Source of the DNA: Rhodothermales bacterium
GTDB lineage: Bacteria > Bacteroidota > Rhodothermia > Rhodothermales > VXPQ01
Direction: 5' to 3'
DNA: 27,578 bases
Assembly (NCBI GenBank): GCA_028283985.1
Contig: JANQSQ010000584.1
Coordinates: forward strand, 1-27,578
Of this stretch, positions 1-7,113 are shown one piece after another; the first letter of the stretch is position 1; every line of letters starts with the position of its first letter. The notes under the pieces were generated by a model, which worked only from the letters and a program-made list of their open reading frames with translations, made no database searches and had not been told where the DNA came from. The position numbers and the translations under genes were made by a program.

Positions 1-1
1 C

Positions 2-199
2 GTATTCCGGAGGCAGGCTGCATCGAATGCGCCGGAGGAACTGGTGAGCCGCCCCGCGGGAATGGCCCGGCTTGCGGGCACGCAACGTCTGCTGAGCATG
101 CTGCAGGAAGGAGCATCGCCCGAAACCGTCATCGCATCGTGGGAACAAGAAGTGCTCGCCTTTCGCGAGATGCGCGCGGCGTCGCTCCTTTATCCGTGA
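2..199 (+). CDS. C-terminal fragment of NamZ-like (DUF1343) exo-muramidase
   Basis: This is an open frame without a start in the window, so the gene begins to the left. About 65 residues are visible, ending at a TGA (197-199). The tail contains LAGTQRLLSMLQEG, then a W-x(5)-VLAF-x-x-(R)-x(5)-LLYP ending. That matches the usual end of DUF1343 proteins (exo-beta-N-acetylmuramidase NamZ family), which close with Trp, then Phe, then a Leu-Leu-Tyr-Pro-like motif. Members are exported and remove terminal MurNAc from peptidoglycan fragments. The neighbouring PBP4-type carboxypeptidase and MreD-like genes fit a cell-wall context. The catalytic part is outside the window, so the call rests only on the C-terminal pattern. 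Confidence 0.6.
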   Translation, partial: VFRRQAASNAPEELVSRPAGMARLAGTQRLLSMLQEGASPETVIASWEQEVLAFREMRAASLLYP

Positions 200-244
200 G
201 GCAACCGTTGATCGGCTGCCTGTCGAGCAGTTTACCGGACTGCT
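200..244. terminator. Pair of hairpins between convergent genes, probable bidirectional terminator
   Basis: Two hairpins lie between the NamZ-like stop and the DUF3098-like stop. The first (200-220) pairs GGCAaCCG with CGGcTGCC around TTGAT, with one mismatch. The second (226-244) pairs AGCAGT with ACTGCT around a 7-base loop. No long T-run follows on the plus strand. The position between two convergent stop codons favours a terminator. Confidence 0.4.
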
Positions 245-531
245 TACCGAGCAGTGGGCCGGGATTTTTTCGGAGAATCTTTCTCCTCTTCCGGCCGCGC
301 GAGAATAGCCCAGATGATCTCCAGATATCCGCCCAGAATAATGAGGGGGGCAATGTACAGCGAAACGAATCCTTCCACCTGGTTGTCGATACGCATCATC
401 GCGTATCCCAGCACCACCGCAGCCACGCCGATCAGGAGCAGCAGATAATTCTTGCGGCGAAACACCATGCGCACACTGCGGCGTTGCTTGCGGGCCTGCG
501 GAGTGCGTCGTCGTCCGGAAGGCTTTGCCAT
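244..531 (-). CDS. DUF3098-like small membrane protein
   Basis: A 95-residue protein with an Arg/Lys-rich cytoplasmic N-terminus (about 1-27). It has two membrane segments (about 28-46, starting RKNYLLLLIGVAAVVLGYAM, and about 58-77, APLIILGGYLEIIWAIL) and a charged C-terminal tail rich in Glu and Lys. The KNY...LLIG...LGY...M...LAP(L)I.LGG..EI.AI pattern is that of the DUF3098 family, common in Bacteroidota and relatives and without a known function. It is transcribed divergently from the carboxypeptidase gene, with about 70 bases between the starts. It ends convergently with the NamZ-like gene. No strong ribosome-binding site was seen. Confidence 0.65.
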   Translation of the reverse strand: MAKPSGRRRTPQARKQRRSVRMVFRRKNYLLLLIGVAAVVLGYAMMRIDNQVEGFVSLYIAPLIILGGYLEIIWAILARPEEEKDSPKKSRPTAR

Positions 532-600
532 CTATACCATGAACAGGATGTGCATCAAAACGTACTGTCAAGGCGAACCCGACGGCTGCATTCAGGTTCC

Positions 601-2085
601 ATGTTCTGGCGATCCCTTATGCGAAACACCGTGAACGATTTACCTGCTACGAAGCGCCGACGCCTTGCAACCCTGCCGGCAGCGGTTATCGCTCTTGCAC
701 TCGCAACGGCCCCTGCCGGCCTGCCGCCGGACCTCGATACCATTCTCAACGGGTCCATCTCCCGGAACGCTTTCTGGGGCGTGTATGTGCAGCATGTCGA
801 AACGGGCGAAACCTGGTACGAGCACAACGCCTCGAACGCTTTTATCCCCGCATCCAATCAGAAAATTTTCACTTCGGCCACTGCGCTCGACGCTCTTGGA
901 AGCGATTACCGGTACCGCACCGTGCTGTATTTCGACGGGCAGGTGGAAGAGAGCATCCTGAAAGGCGATCTCGTACTCCGCGGGTCGGGCGACCCCACGT
1001 TCGGAAGCGAGCAGGTCCGCCGCGGGGATCCGCTGAGAACATGGGCAACGGATCTGGCCAACATGGGCATCGCGCGAATCGAGGGACGTATCGTGGGAGA
1101 TGACAATGCCTTCGACGATCAGCCGTATGCCGAGGGCTGGGATATCGACTTCGTCACCTCAAGGGCCAGCCGCGAGGTGGGCGTAAGCATTGGCGGCCTT
1201 GCATACAACGACAATGTGGTCCTGGTAAATATCCGGGCAGGCTCCCCGGGGCGTCCCGCCCGGATCCGTATGAATCCCGACGGATTTCTCGATTTCCGGA
1301 ACCGTATGGTCACGGCCAACCGGCGGCGGGGCATCGCCATCACGACGCACCGGGACTTCAGAAACGAACGGATTACCCTGCAAGGAAGCCTCCCCCGCAC
1401 GTATAACGGAACGGTCGGGGTCCCGGTCGCGAATCCCACGGCCTTTGCCGCCGCCACCTTTACAAAATATCTGCGCGAAGCGGGCATCGAGGTGCAAGGC
1501 GAACCGGTCGATATCGATGATCTGAACAATTTCCGGTACGACATGGAGCAGCCCTTATTCGTGTATGTATCGCCTCCGCTACTGGATATTCTGCACATCG
1601 TCAACAAGGAAAGCAATAATTTCTATGCAGAACAGGTTTTTCGAACGTATGCTTCCAACGGCTCTGCGCAGGGTGCGGAAAACCGAGTCAAGCGACTGTT
1701 GCGCCGAGCCGGGGCCGCGACGGGAGACATCGAGATTCGTGACGGGTCGGGATTGTCCCGCAAAAACATGATTACGCCGCGCGCCATGGGCAACCTGTTG
1801 ACCTACATGCACGGACACGAACAGCGTGAAGCATTTCTTGCTTCGCTCGCCAGGGGCGGAGAGCGGGGGTCCACGCTTCGCTATCGACTGAATCGGGTAC
1901 CCGTCCGGGCGAAAACAGGCTCCCTCGAATTCGTGCGGTCTCTGAGCGGCTACGTTACGACGCAGGGCGGGCAAACGCTGGCCTTCGCTGTTTTCGCCAA
2001 CAACTGCTCGGGGCCATCCTACCGGATCACGCAAACGATCGACCGCATCGTTATGGAACTGGCCGCCTCTTCTTCCCCATCGTAA
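601..2085 (+). CDS. dacB: PBP4-type D-alanyl-D-alanine carboxypeptidase/endopeptidase
   Basis: A 494-residue exported serine peptidase (family S13, PBP4/DacB) that trims or cleaves D-Ala peptide bonds in peptidoglycan. All three penicillin-binding motifs are visible: SxxK as SNQK (Ser85, Lys88, in IPASNQKIF), SxN as SNN (338-340), and KTG (438-440, in RAKTGSLEFVRSLSGY). A basic region (KRRR) followed by a hydrophobic stretch (LATLPAAVIALALATAPAG) gives a signal peptide. The open frame runs upstream to 139, but that part overlaps the NamZ-like end and the whole DUF3098-like gene antisense. ATG 601 is the best start, with a weak AGG a few bases upstream; ATG 619 is an alternative. The MreD-like gene follows after 12 bases, so the two are probably cotranscribed. 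Confidence 0.9.
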   Translation: MFWRSLMRNTVNDLPATKRRRLATLPAAVIALALATAPAGLPPDLDTILNGSISRNAFWGVYVQHVETGETWYEHNASNAFIPASNQKIFTSATALDALGSDYRYRTVLYFDGQVEESILKGDLVLRGSGDPTFGSEQVRRGDPLRTWATDLANMGIARIEGRIVGDDNAFDDQPYAEGWDIDFVTSRASREVGVSIGGLAYNDNVVLVNIRAGSPGRPARIRMNPDGFLDFRNRMVTANRRRGIAITTHRDFRNERITLQGSLPRTYNGTVGVPVANPTAFAAATFTKYLREAGIEVQGEPVDIDDLNNFRYDMEQPLFVYVSPPLLDILHIVNKESNNFYAEQVFRTYASNGSAQGAENRVKRLLRRAGAATGDIEIRDGSGLSRKNMITPRAMGNLLTYMHGHEQREAFLASLARGGERGSTLRYRLNRVPVRAKTGSLEFVRSLSGYVTTQGGQTLAFAVFANNCSGPSYRITQTIDRIVMELAASSSPS

Positions 2086-2097
2086 TCCGGCGCCTGC

Positions 2098-2574
2098 ATG
2101 CCCTCATCGCTTGTTTACATTCTCGTCGGCGCATCGATTATCGCTGTGCAATGGCTTTTGCTGGGAAGACTCCATATAGGAAATGCCTGGCCGGACGCCG
2201 TGCTGCTGTACGTAGCCTGGGCGGCAATGCAATTCGGTCGGCGAAAAGGAGCGCTTACGGGATTCGCGAGCGGGTTTTTTATGGATGCCCTCTACGGAAC
2301 ATGGGGTATTCAGATGTTCGTGAAAACGCTGATCGGATTTCTCATAGGGCTTTTCCGGCCCACTGAACGGGAAAGCTTCCCGGTAATCCCGTCGTATATT
2401 TTTGTCGGAAGCCTCGCCGTGGCGCTATTGCACAACGGGCTGTTTGCCCTGTTCATCGCGCTGGACGCAAGCACGAAGAACCCATCCATCGTCACCGGAG
2501 TCTGGCTTGGTTCCTCACTCTACACTGCCGCCCTTGCAGGATTGGCCACGCTCTTCGTGACGAGAACGCGCTGA
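2098..2574 (+). CDS. mreD: MreD-like rod-shape membrane protein
   Basis: A 158-residue, very hydrophobic protein with four to five membrane segments. The stretch PDAVLLYVAWAAMQFGRR, followed by a Gly/Ala-rich segment with ASGFFMDALYGTWGIQMF, is characteristic of MreD. There, an LG/F-x(2-3)-GLL.D pattern sits in the third helix. MreD is the polytopic partner of MreC/MreB in cell elongation. It starts 12 bases after the carboxypeptidase stop. The usual mreB and mreC partners are not in this window, so the pairing here is with a peptidoglycan peptidase. The size matches MreD proteins (about 150-170). A different small membrane protein family cannot be fully excluded. Confidence 0.7.
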   Translation: MPSSLVYILVGASIIAVQWLLLGRLHIGNAWPDAVLLYVAWAAMQFGRRKGALTGFASGFFMDALYGTWGIQMFVKTLIGFLIGLFRPTERESFPVIPSYIFVGSLAVALLHNGLFALFIALDASTKNPSIVTGVWLGSSLYTAALAGLATLFVTRTR

Positions 2575-2586
2575 CGGAATCAATTT

Positions 2587-2649
2587 AGGGCCTGTTAACA
2601 CTGCGAATCCGGGGCAGTGCGGGCGTGAAGCGCCAGGGTCTGTTAGCAC
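2587..2649. terminator. Convergent intergenic hairpins with two copies of AGGGYCTGTTARCAC
   Basis: This 104-base gap separates the MreD-like gene (+) from dapA (-). It holds a hairpin CACTGC-9-GCAGTG (2599-2619) and a smaller GGCG-5-CGCC (2622-2634), a plausible bidirectional terminator. Around them sit AGGGCCTGTTAACAC (2587-2601) and AGGGTCTGTTAGCAC (2635-2649), direct copies 48 bases apart. A related 12-mer recurs at 7066-7077. Confidence 0.35.
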
Positions 2650-2678
2650 CAATCGAAGCGGACTTGATCAGAGTATTC

Positions 2679-3566
2679 CTACAGGTGGGGACGAAACGCT
2701 TCGATCACGCGCGGAAGCGTCTCGTCCGTGATTCCGACGAGAGGCAGGCGCAGCCTGCCGTCCATCCGGCCCATTTCCGCCAGCATGGCCTTGACGGGAA
2801 TCGGATTCGTCTCGTAGAAACAGGCCCGCATGGCCTCCAGCAGGTCGAAATGCCCTTGGCGCGCATCGTCGAGGCGGCCTTCCAGCGCCGCGCGAGTCAG
2901 ATTGGAGAACGCCGCAGGCAACACATTGGCGACCACGGAAATCACGCCATGTCCGCCCATCGCAACCAGCGGCAACGTCATTTCGTCGTCGCCGGAATAC
3001 ACGGCCAGATGATCGGGGCGGCCCGCAATCAGGTCGCCTATCTGCGCAATGCTTCCGGAAGCCTCTTTGACGCCAACCACCGAGGGGATTTCCTGCGCCA
3101 GTTCGAGGATGGTGTCCGGAAGAATGTTGAAGCTGGTGCGGCCGGGCACATTGTACAGCACGATCGGACAATGCGTCTCCGCTGCGATCGCTTGTACGTG
3201 AGCCTTGAAGCCCGCTTGCGTCGGTTTGTTGTAGTAGGGCCCCACGACAAGCAGACCGTCGGCGCCGGCGGTTGCCGCCTGCTTCGAAAAGACGATGCTC
3301 TCGCTCGTGGAATTGTTGCCCGTACCTATAATGACGGGCACGCGTCCGTCCACATGCTCTATCGCGGCGATCACAAGTTTTTCGCGCTCTGCGGGCCAGA
3401 TCGTGGCGTTCTCGCCGGTCGTGCCGAGTACAACGAGCGCCTCGACGCCCCCGGCGATCTGCATGTCTGCATGGCGGCGAAACGCCTCGTGATCAATCCG
3501 CTCTCCGTCCGGAGTGAACGGCGTCACGAGGGCCGTTCCGGTGCCGGTAAAAAGAAAATCGCCCAT
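2679..3566 (-). CDS. dapA: 4-hydroxy-tetrahydrodipicolinate synthase
   Basis: A 295-residue cytoplasmic enzyme condensing pyruvate with aspartate-4-semialdehyde, the first committed step of lysine/diaminopimelate synthesis. The Schiff-base lysine is Lys167 (GVKEASG). The catalytic tyrosine is Tyr138 (LYNVPGRT, Arg143 in the same motif). The GTTGE motif (48-52) supplies the relay threonine, and GPYYNKP (109-115) the second tyrosine. Length matches the family (about 290-300). It is the last gene of the aspartokinase/homoserine dehydrogenase-dapB-dapA run, 65 bases after dapB. ATG at 3566 is directly in front of the typical N-terminus (FTGTGTALVTPF). Confidence 0.97.
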   Translation of the reverse strand: MGDFLFTGTGTALVTPFTPDGERIDHEAFRRHADMQIAGGVEALVVLGTTGENATIWPAEREKLVIAAIEHVDGRVPVIIGTGNNSTSESIVFSKQAATAGADGLLVVGPYYNKPTQAGFKAHVQAIAAETHCPIVLYNVPGRTSFNILPDTILELAQEIPSVVGVKEASGSIAQIGDLIAGRPDHLAVYSGDDEMTLPLVAMGGHGVISVVANVLPAAFSNLTRAALEGRLDDARQGHFDLLEAMRACFYETNPIPVKAMLAEMGRMDGRLRLPLVGITDETLPRVIEAFRPHL

Positions 3567-3631
3567 GCCTGTGCTATGGTATGATGGTTCCGGTGAAAAA
3601 GTGCGCCTGCCGCATTATGCGCCGGCGCGCA

Positions 3632-4390
3632 TTATGATCCGAGCCATTCGGCCAGCAGATCGTCCAGCGTAAAGAGTCCTTTCCGGCCCGAAAGCCATTC
3701 GGCAGCCCGTACGGCGCCGAACGCGAAACCACGCCGGCTTTTCGCCTCGTGCGAAAACACCAGTTTGTCGAACGGGCTGTCGAGCGAAACATCGTGCTTG
3801 CCGACCACGCCGCCCAGCCGGGACGAGGTCACGTGCAGCGCATGCGCATCGATGCGCCCGTGTTGCGTTTCGGTTTCAATATGGTCCTTCCTCTTGAGCC
3901 CCTCCACAATCAGATCGGCCAGCATGAGCGCCGTACCGGAAGGGCTGTCGGCCTTGCCGATATGATGCACTTCGTGGACAGCCGCATCGTATTCCGGCAA
4001 CTTGTCAAGGAGCGGCAGGATGGAGCGGACAACCTGTGCGAGCAAGGCCACGCCAATGGAAAAATTCGGGGCATAGAGGATAGCGCCGTCGTACTTGTCC
4101 ACCAGCGCCTGCGCCTCGTCGAGCCGGTCATACCATCCGGTCGTGCCGATCACGGCGGGAAGACCCCACCGGCAATACCGTGCGATATTCTCCGGAACCG
4201 CATCGGGAAGGGTAAAGTCGATGATCGCATCGGCGGATTCCAGCGCATCAGGCAGATCCGGGACATCGGGCAGAGACGGGTACCGGTCGATGTACTCGTC
4301 GAACCGGGCCACGATTTCGTGCCCGCGCCTCGCAGCGAGTTCGCTCACCGCTTCGCCCATCCGTCCCATTCCAACCAATGCTATTCGCAT
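3632..4390 (-). CDS. dapB: 4-hydroxy-tetrahydrodipicolinate reductase
   Basis: A 252-residue cytoplasmic NAD(P)H-dependent reductase, the second step after DapA. The nucleotide-binding GxGxMG motif is at the N-terminus (VGMGRMG, 6-12). The signature VHHIGKADSPSGTA (141-154) carries the catalytic His and Lys residues. PNFSIGVALL (108-117) is the conserved loop ahead of the tetramer domain. The gene lies 48 bases after the aspartokinase/homoserine dehydrogenase gene and 65 bases before dapA on the same strand, giving a compact aspartate-to-lysine operon. A CGCATTATG repeat (3611-3619 and 3628-3636) overlaps the stop region; no function is proposed for it. Confidence 0.96.
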   Translation of the reverse strand: MRIALVGMGRMGEAVSELAARRGHEIVARFDEYIDRYPSLPDVPDLPDALESADAIIDFTLPDAVPENIARYCRWGLPAVIGTTGWYDRLDEAQALVDKYDGAILYAPNFSIGVALLAQVVRSILPLLDKLPEYDAAVHEVHHIGKADSPSGTALMLADLIVEGLKRKDHIETETQHGRIDAHALHVTSSRLGGVVGKHDVSLDSPFDKLVFSHEAKSRRGFAFGAVRAAEWLSGRKGLFTLDDLLAEWLGS

Positions 4391-4438
4391 AGTATGTCCC
4401 CGGTCTTTGTCGAGGCTACAGGCTCATAGGCCCTGCCG

Positions 4439-6907
4439 TCAGGCTCCCAGTTCCGCCGCTTTGATCAGGTCGGCCAGAATACCCGCCGCCGTCACCTCCG
4501 GACCGGCGCCCGGCCCCTGCACCACCAGCGGATTGTCGAGGTAGCGCTCCGTCGTATACACGACCATGTTATTGCTGCCATCGAGCCGCGCAAAAGGCGA
4601 ACTCTGTTCGATAAGACGTGTTTGCACACTCAATTGCCCCTCCTCCATGCGGCCGATGTACTGCAAACGCTGCCCCGCGCCGGCAGCTTCCTCGATACGT
4701 TCTTTCCATACGGCGTCCAGTTCGGTGGCCCGCTCCATGAACTCGGCCAACGGCGCCTCGCGCAAGGGAGGCGGCACCAACGAATCGACCGAAATATCAC
4801 CGCGTTCGACCCGGAGCCCTGCCTCCCGGGCCAGAATGAGGATCTTGCGCGCCACATCCTCTCCTTGCAGGTCTTCCCTCGGATCCGGCTCCGTGTAGCC
4901 CTTCTCGCGGGCGGTGCGCACGGCCTCGGAAAACTCCGTCCCCATCGCCATGCTATAGAAGATAAAGGCCAGCGTCCCCGAAAATACGCCCTCGATCCGT
5001 ATCACCCGGTCGCCGCTTCGAATCAGGTCGCGCAGCGTGGAAATCACCGGCAAGCCGGCGCCCACCGTCGTCTCGTAGAGATACGGGACCTGCCGGCGGT
5101 GCGCTGCGCTTAAAAGTTCTTCGTAGAACGACTGGTCCTGCGTATTGGCGCGCTTGTTGGGCGTGATGATCGATATGGAACGCGAAAGCAGTTCAGGATA
5201 CTTCGAGGCTACCTGCTCGGAAGCCGTAGCATCGATGACCATCATCCGGTGCAACCGCCCTTCCCGGAGTTGATCCATCACGGCGTCGATCCCTCCCTCC
5301 GTTCCATTTTCCAGCGCTTCGAGCGCATGAGCAAAGGGGATGCCCTCCACATTCCAGGCCATTTTCCTGGTATTGGCAAGCCCTACAAGCTGGATGTTCA
5401 GCCTGAGGTCCCGCAAGAGCGTTTCCTGCTGATTTTCCAGCATCTTCAGCAGCGCCCGCCCGACCACGCCGGCGCCGATGAGAAAGACATGCACCCTGTG
5501 CCGCACCAGCGCGAATTCATCGTGCAGGGCATGCACGGCGTGCTTCACCTCCGCATCGGATACGACCGCCGAAATGTTCGTTTCCGCCGCGCCCTGCGCA
5601 ATCGCCAGCACGTTGACCCCGTCCCGTCCTAACGTGGAAAACATGCGGCCGGCCAGACCGGGGCGCTGCCGCATATTGTCGCCCACCACCGATACGATGG
5701 CGCATTGCTCCATGGTATATACACGGCCGACATCGCCCCGGACCAGTTCGAGCTCGCACTCTTCCCGGATCAGATTGGCGGAAAGTTCGGCGTTCTCGGC
5801 CCGCACTACCGTGCAGAGGCTCTGTTCCGACGAGGCCTGCGCAATCAAAAACACATTGATGCCCCGGGCGGCCAGCGCGGTCAGCGCACGCGCGGAAATG
5901 CCCGGTATCCCGACAAACCCTGTCCCCTCCAGCATAACCACCGCCACATCCCGGATCGCGGTAATGGCTTTGACATGCCCCTCCATCGTCGTCGTATCCT
6001 TCGAAATAAGGGTGCCCGGCGCCGATGGATTCAGCGTATTCCGAATGCAAAGAGGGATATTCCGGGGAAGCAGGGGGCGCATCGTACGGGAATGCAGCAC
6101 TTCCGCCCCGAAATAGGCGAGTTCCGCCGCTTCCCGGTAACTCAACCTGGGCAGTGCGAAAGCCTCCGGCACCAACCGGGGATCGGCGGACAGCACCCCA
6201 TCCACATCGGTCCAGATGGTAACGCGCTCCGCCTCGAGAGCGGCCCCGATAATGGCAGCCGTATAATCGCTCCCCGAACGACCCAGCGTGGTCGATACCT
6301 TGCGTACCGTGGACGCAATGAAGCCGGTCGCCACCACAATGTCACCCTTTTTGCAGGAAGCGAAACGGGCGCGGATCCGTTCATTCGTCTCGTCGAACAG
6401 TACATTCGCTTCCCCGAACGAGGCATCCGTGCAAATGATATTCCTGGCGTCCACGGCCTCTGCATCCTGACCCGCCGCGCGAAAGGCGGCCGCCACCATC
6501 GGAGCGGATAACTGCTCTCCCAGGCCGAGTACGGCATCGCGAGCCCGGTCCGTACATTCCCGAAGCAGGTACACGCCATCGAGAAGTTCGGTGAGTTCCA
6601 GCATTCTGGCCTCGAGCAGCCCTTGAAGGGAAGCCCTCTCCTCATCATTCACCAGGGCGTCTGCAACGGCAAGATGCCGCTCCCCGAGTTCGCGAAGTAT
6701 GTCGCCATGGTTGCCGGCGCGCGCAATGGCCAGATCGATCGCTTCGAGAAGCGTGTCCGTCACCCCGCCCAGCGCAGATACCACCACGATACGCAACCCA
6801 TCGCGATCTTCGTTCGATACGAGATCGACTGCCTGCCGGATGCGTTCCGCCGTCGCCACGGAGGTGCCGCCAAACTTGTGTATGTAAACGGGGCGTCCGG
6901 AGGGCAT
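4439..6907 (-). CDS. thrA: Bifunctional aspartokinase / homoserine dehydrogenase
   Basis: An 822-residue cytoplasmic fusion enzyme covering the first and third steps of the aspartate family (threonine, methionine, lysine). The kinase domain begins KFGGTS (11-16) and has GRSGSDYTAA (209-218) and WTDVDGV (232-238). Two ACT-type regulatory segments lie at about 313-470 and suggest amino-acid feedback control. The dehydrogenase has a Rossmann motif FLIGAGVVGRALL (475-487), ETTVGAGLP (612-620) and GYTEPDPREDLQGEDVARK (670-688). The open frame can be extended to a TTG at 6952, but ATG 6907 lies right before the family N-terminus. Neither site has a good Shine-Dalgarno. The enzyme could be named thrA or metL; sequence alone does not decide which amino acid inhibits it. 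Confidence 0.94.
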   Translation of the reverse strand: MPSGRPVYIHKFGGTSVATAERIRQAVDLVSNEDRDGLRIVVVSALGGVTDTLLEAIDLAIARAGNHGDILRELGERHLAVADALVNDEERASLQGLLEARMLELTELLDGVYLLRECTDRARDAVLGLGEQLSAPMVAAAFRAAGQDAEAVDARNIICTDASFGEANVLFDETNERIRARFASCKKGDIVVATGFIASTVRKVSTTLGRSGSDYTAAIIGAALEAERVTIWTDVDGVLSADPRLVPEAFALPRLSYREAAELAYFGAEVLHSRTMRPLLPRNIPLCIRNTLNPSAPGTLISKDTTTMEGHVKAITAIRDVAVVMLEGTGFVGIPGISARALTALAARGINVFLIAQASSEQSLCTVVRAENAELSANLIREECELELVRGDVGRVYTMEQCAIVSVVGDNMRQRPGLAGRMFSTLGRDGVNVLAIAQGAAETNISAVVSDAEVKHAVHALHDEFALVRHRVHVFLIGAGVVGRALLKMLENQQETLLRDLRLNIQLVGLANTRKMAWNVEGIPFAHALEALENGTEGGIDAVMDQLREGRLHRMMVIDATASEQVASKYPELLSRSISIITPNKRANTQDQSFYEELLSAAHRRQVPYLYETTVGAGLPVISTLRDLIRSGDRVIRIEGVFSGTLAFIFYSMAMGTEFSEAVRTAREKGYTEPDPREDLQGEDVARKILILAREAGLRVERGDISVDSLVPPPLREAPLAEFMERATELDAVWKERIEEAAGAGQRLQYIGRMEEGQLSVQTRLIEQSSPFARLDGSNNMVVYTTERYLDNPLVVQGPGAGPEVTAAGILADLIKAAELGA

Positions 6908-7113
6908 GGGAGGGTACGGAGTCAATGCGGGTTGGCTGCACCGGCGGGGCAAACCCGGATATCAAAAACCCGCCCGGCGACTATTTGTCCCGGCGCGGAT
7001 ATCCGTTCGCGGAAATGCAGTATATCCCGATAAGATACGCCGGACGGGGAAGAGGCGGGAAAGTCAGGGCCTGTTAAAACTATACAGCGATGCTCTGTTC
7101 CTTCCGGTTCGGA
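6908..7113 (-). promoter_or_regulatory. Upstream/leader region of the thrA-dapB-dapA operon
   Basis: This 206-base gap lies between the first sulfatase stop and the aspartokinase start, and any promoter of the operon should be here. I see no clear leader peptide rich in Thr, Ile, Met or Lys codons, no recognisable lysine riboswitch and no convincing promoter hexamer pair. AGGGCCTGTTAA (7066-7077) repeats a 12-mer found at 2587-2598, on the other side of the operon. Confidence 0.25.

Noticed and set aside
139..600. N-terminal extension of the PBP4 frame
   Set aside because: It overlaps the NamZ-like end and the whole DUF3098-like gene, and the signal peptide starts after it.
3611..3636. CGCATTATG direct repeat between dapB and dapA
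   Set aside because: Only 9 bases, two copies, no structure; within chance.
6908..6952. TTG start for the aspartokinase/homoserine dehydrogenase
   Set aside because: ATG 6907 directly precedes the family N-terminus; the added 15 residues are not conserved-looking.
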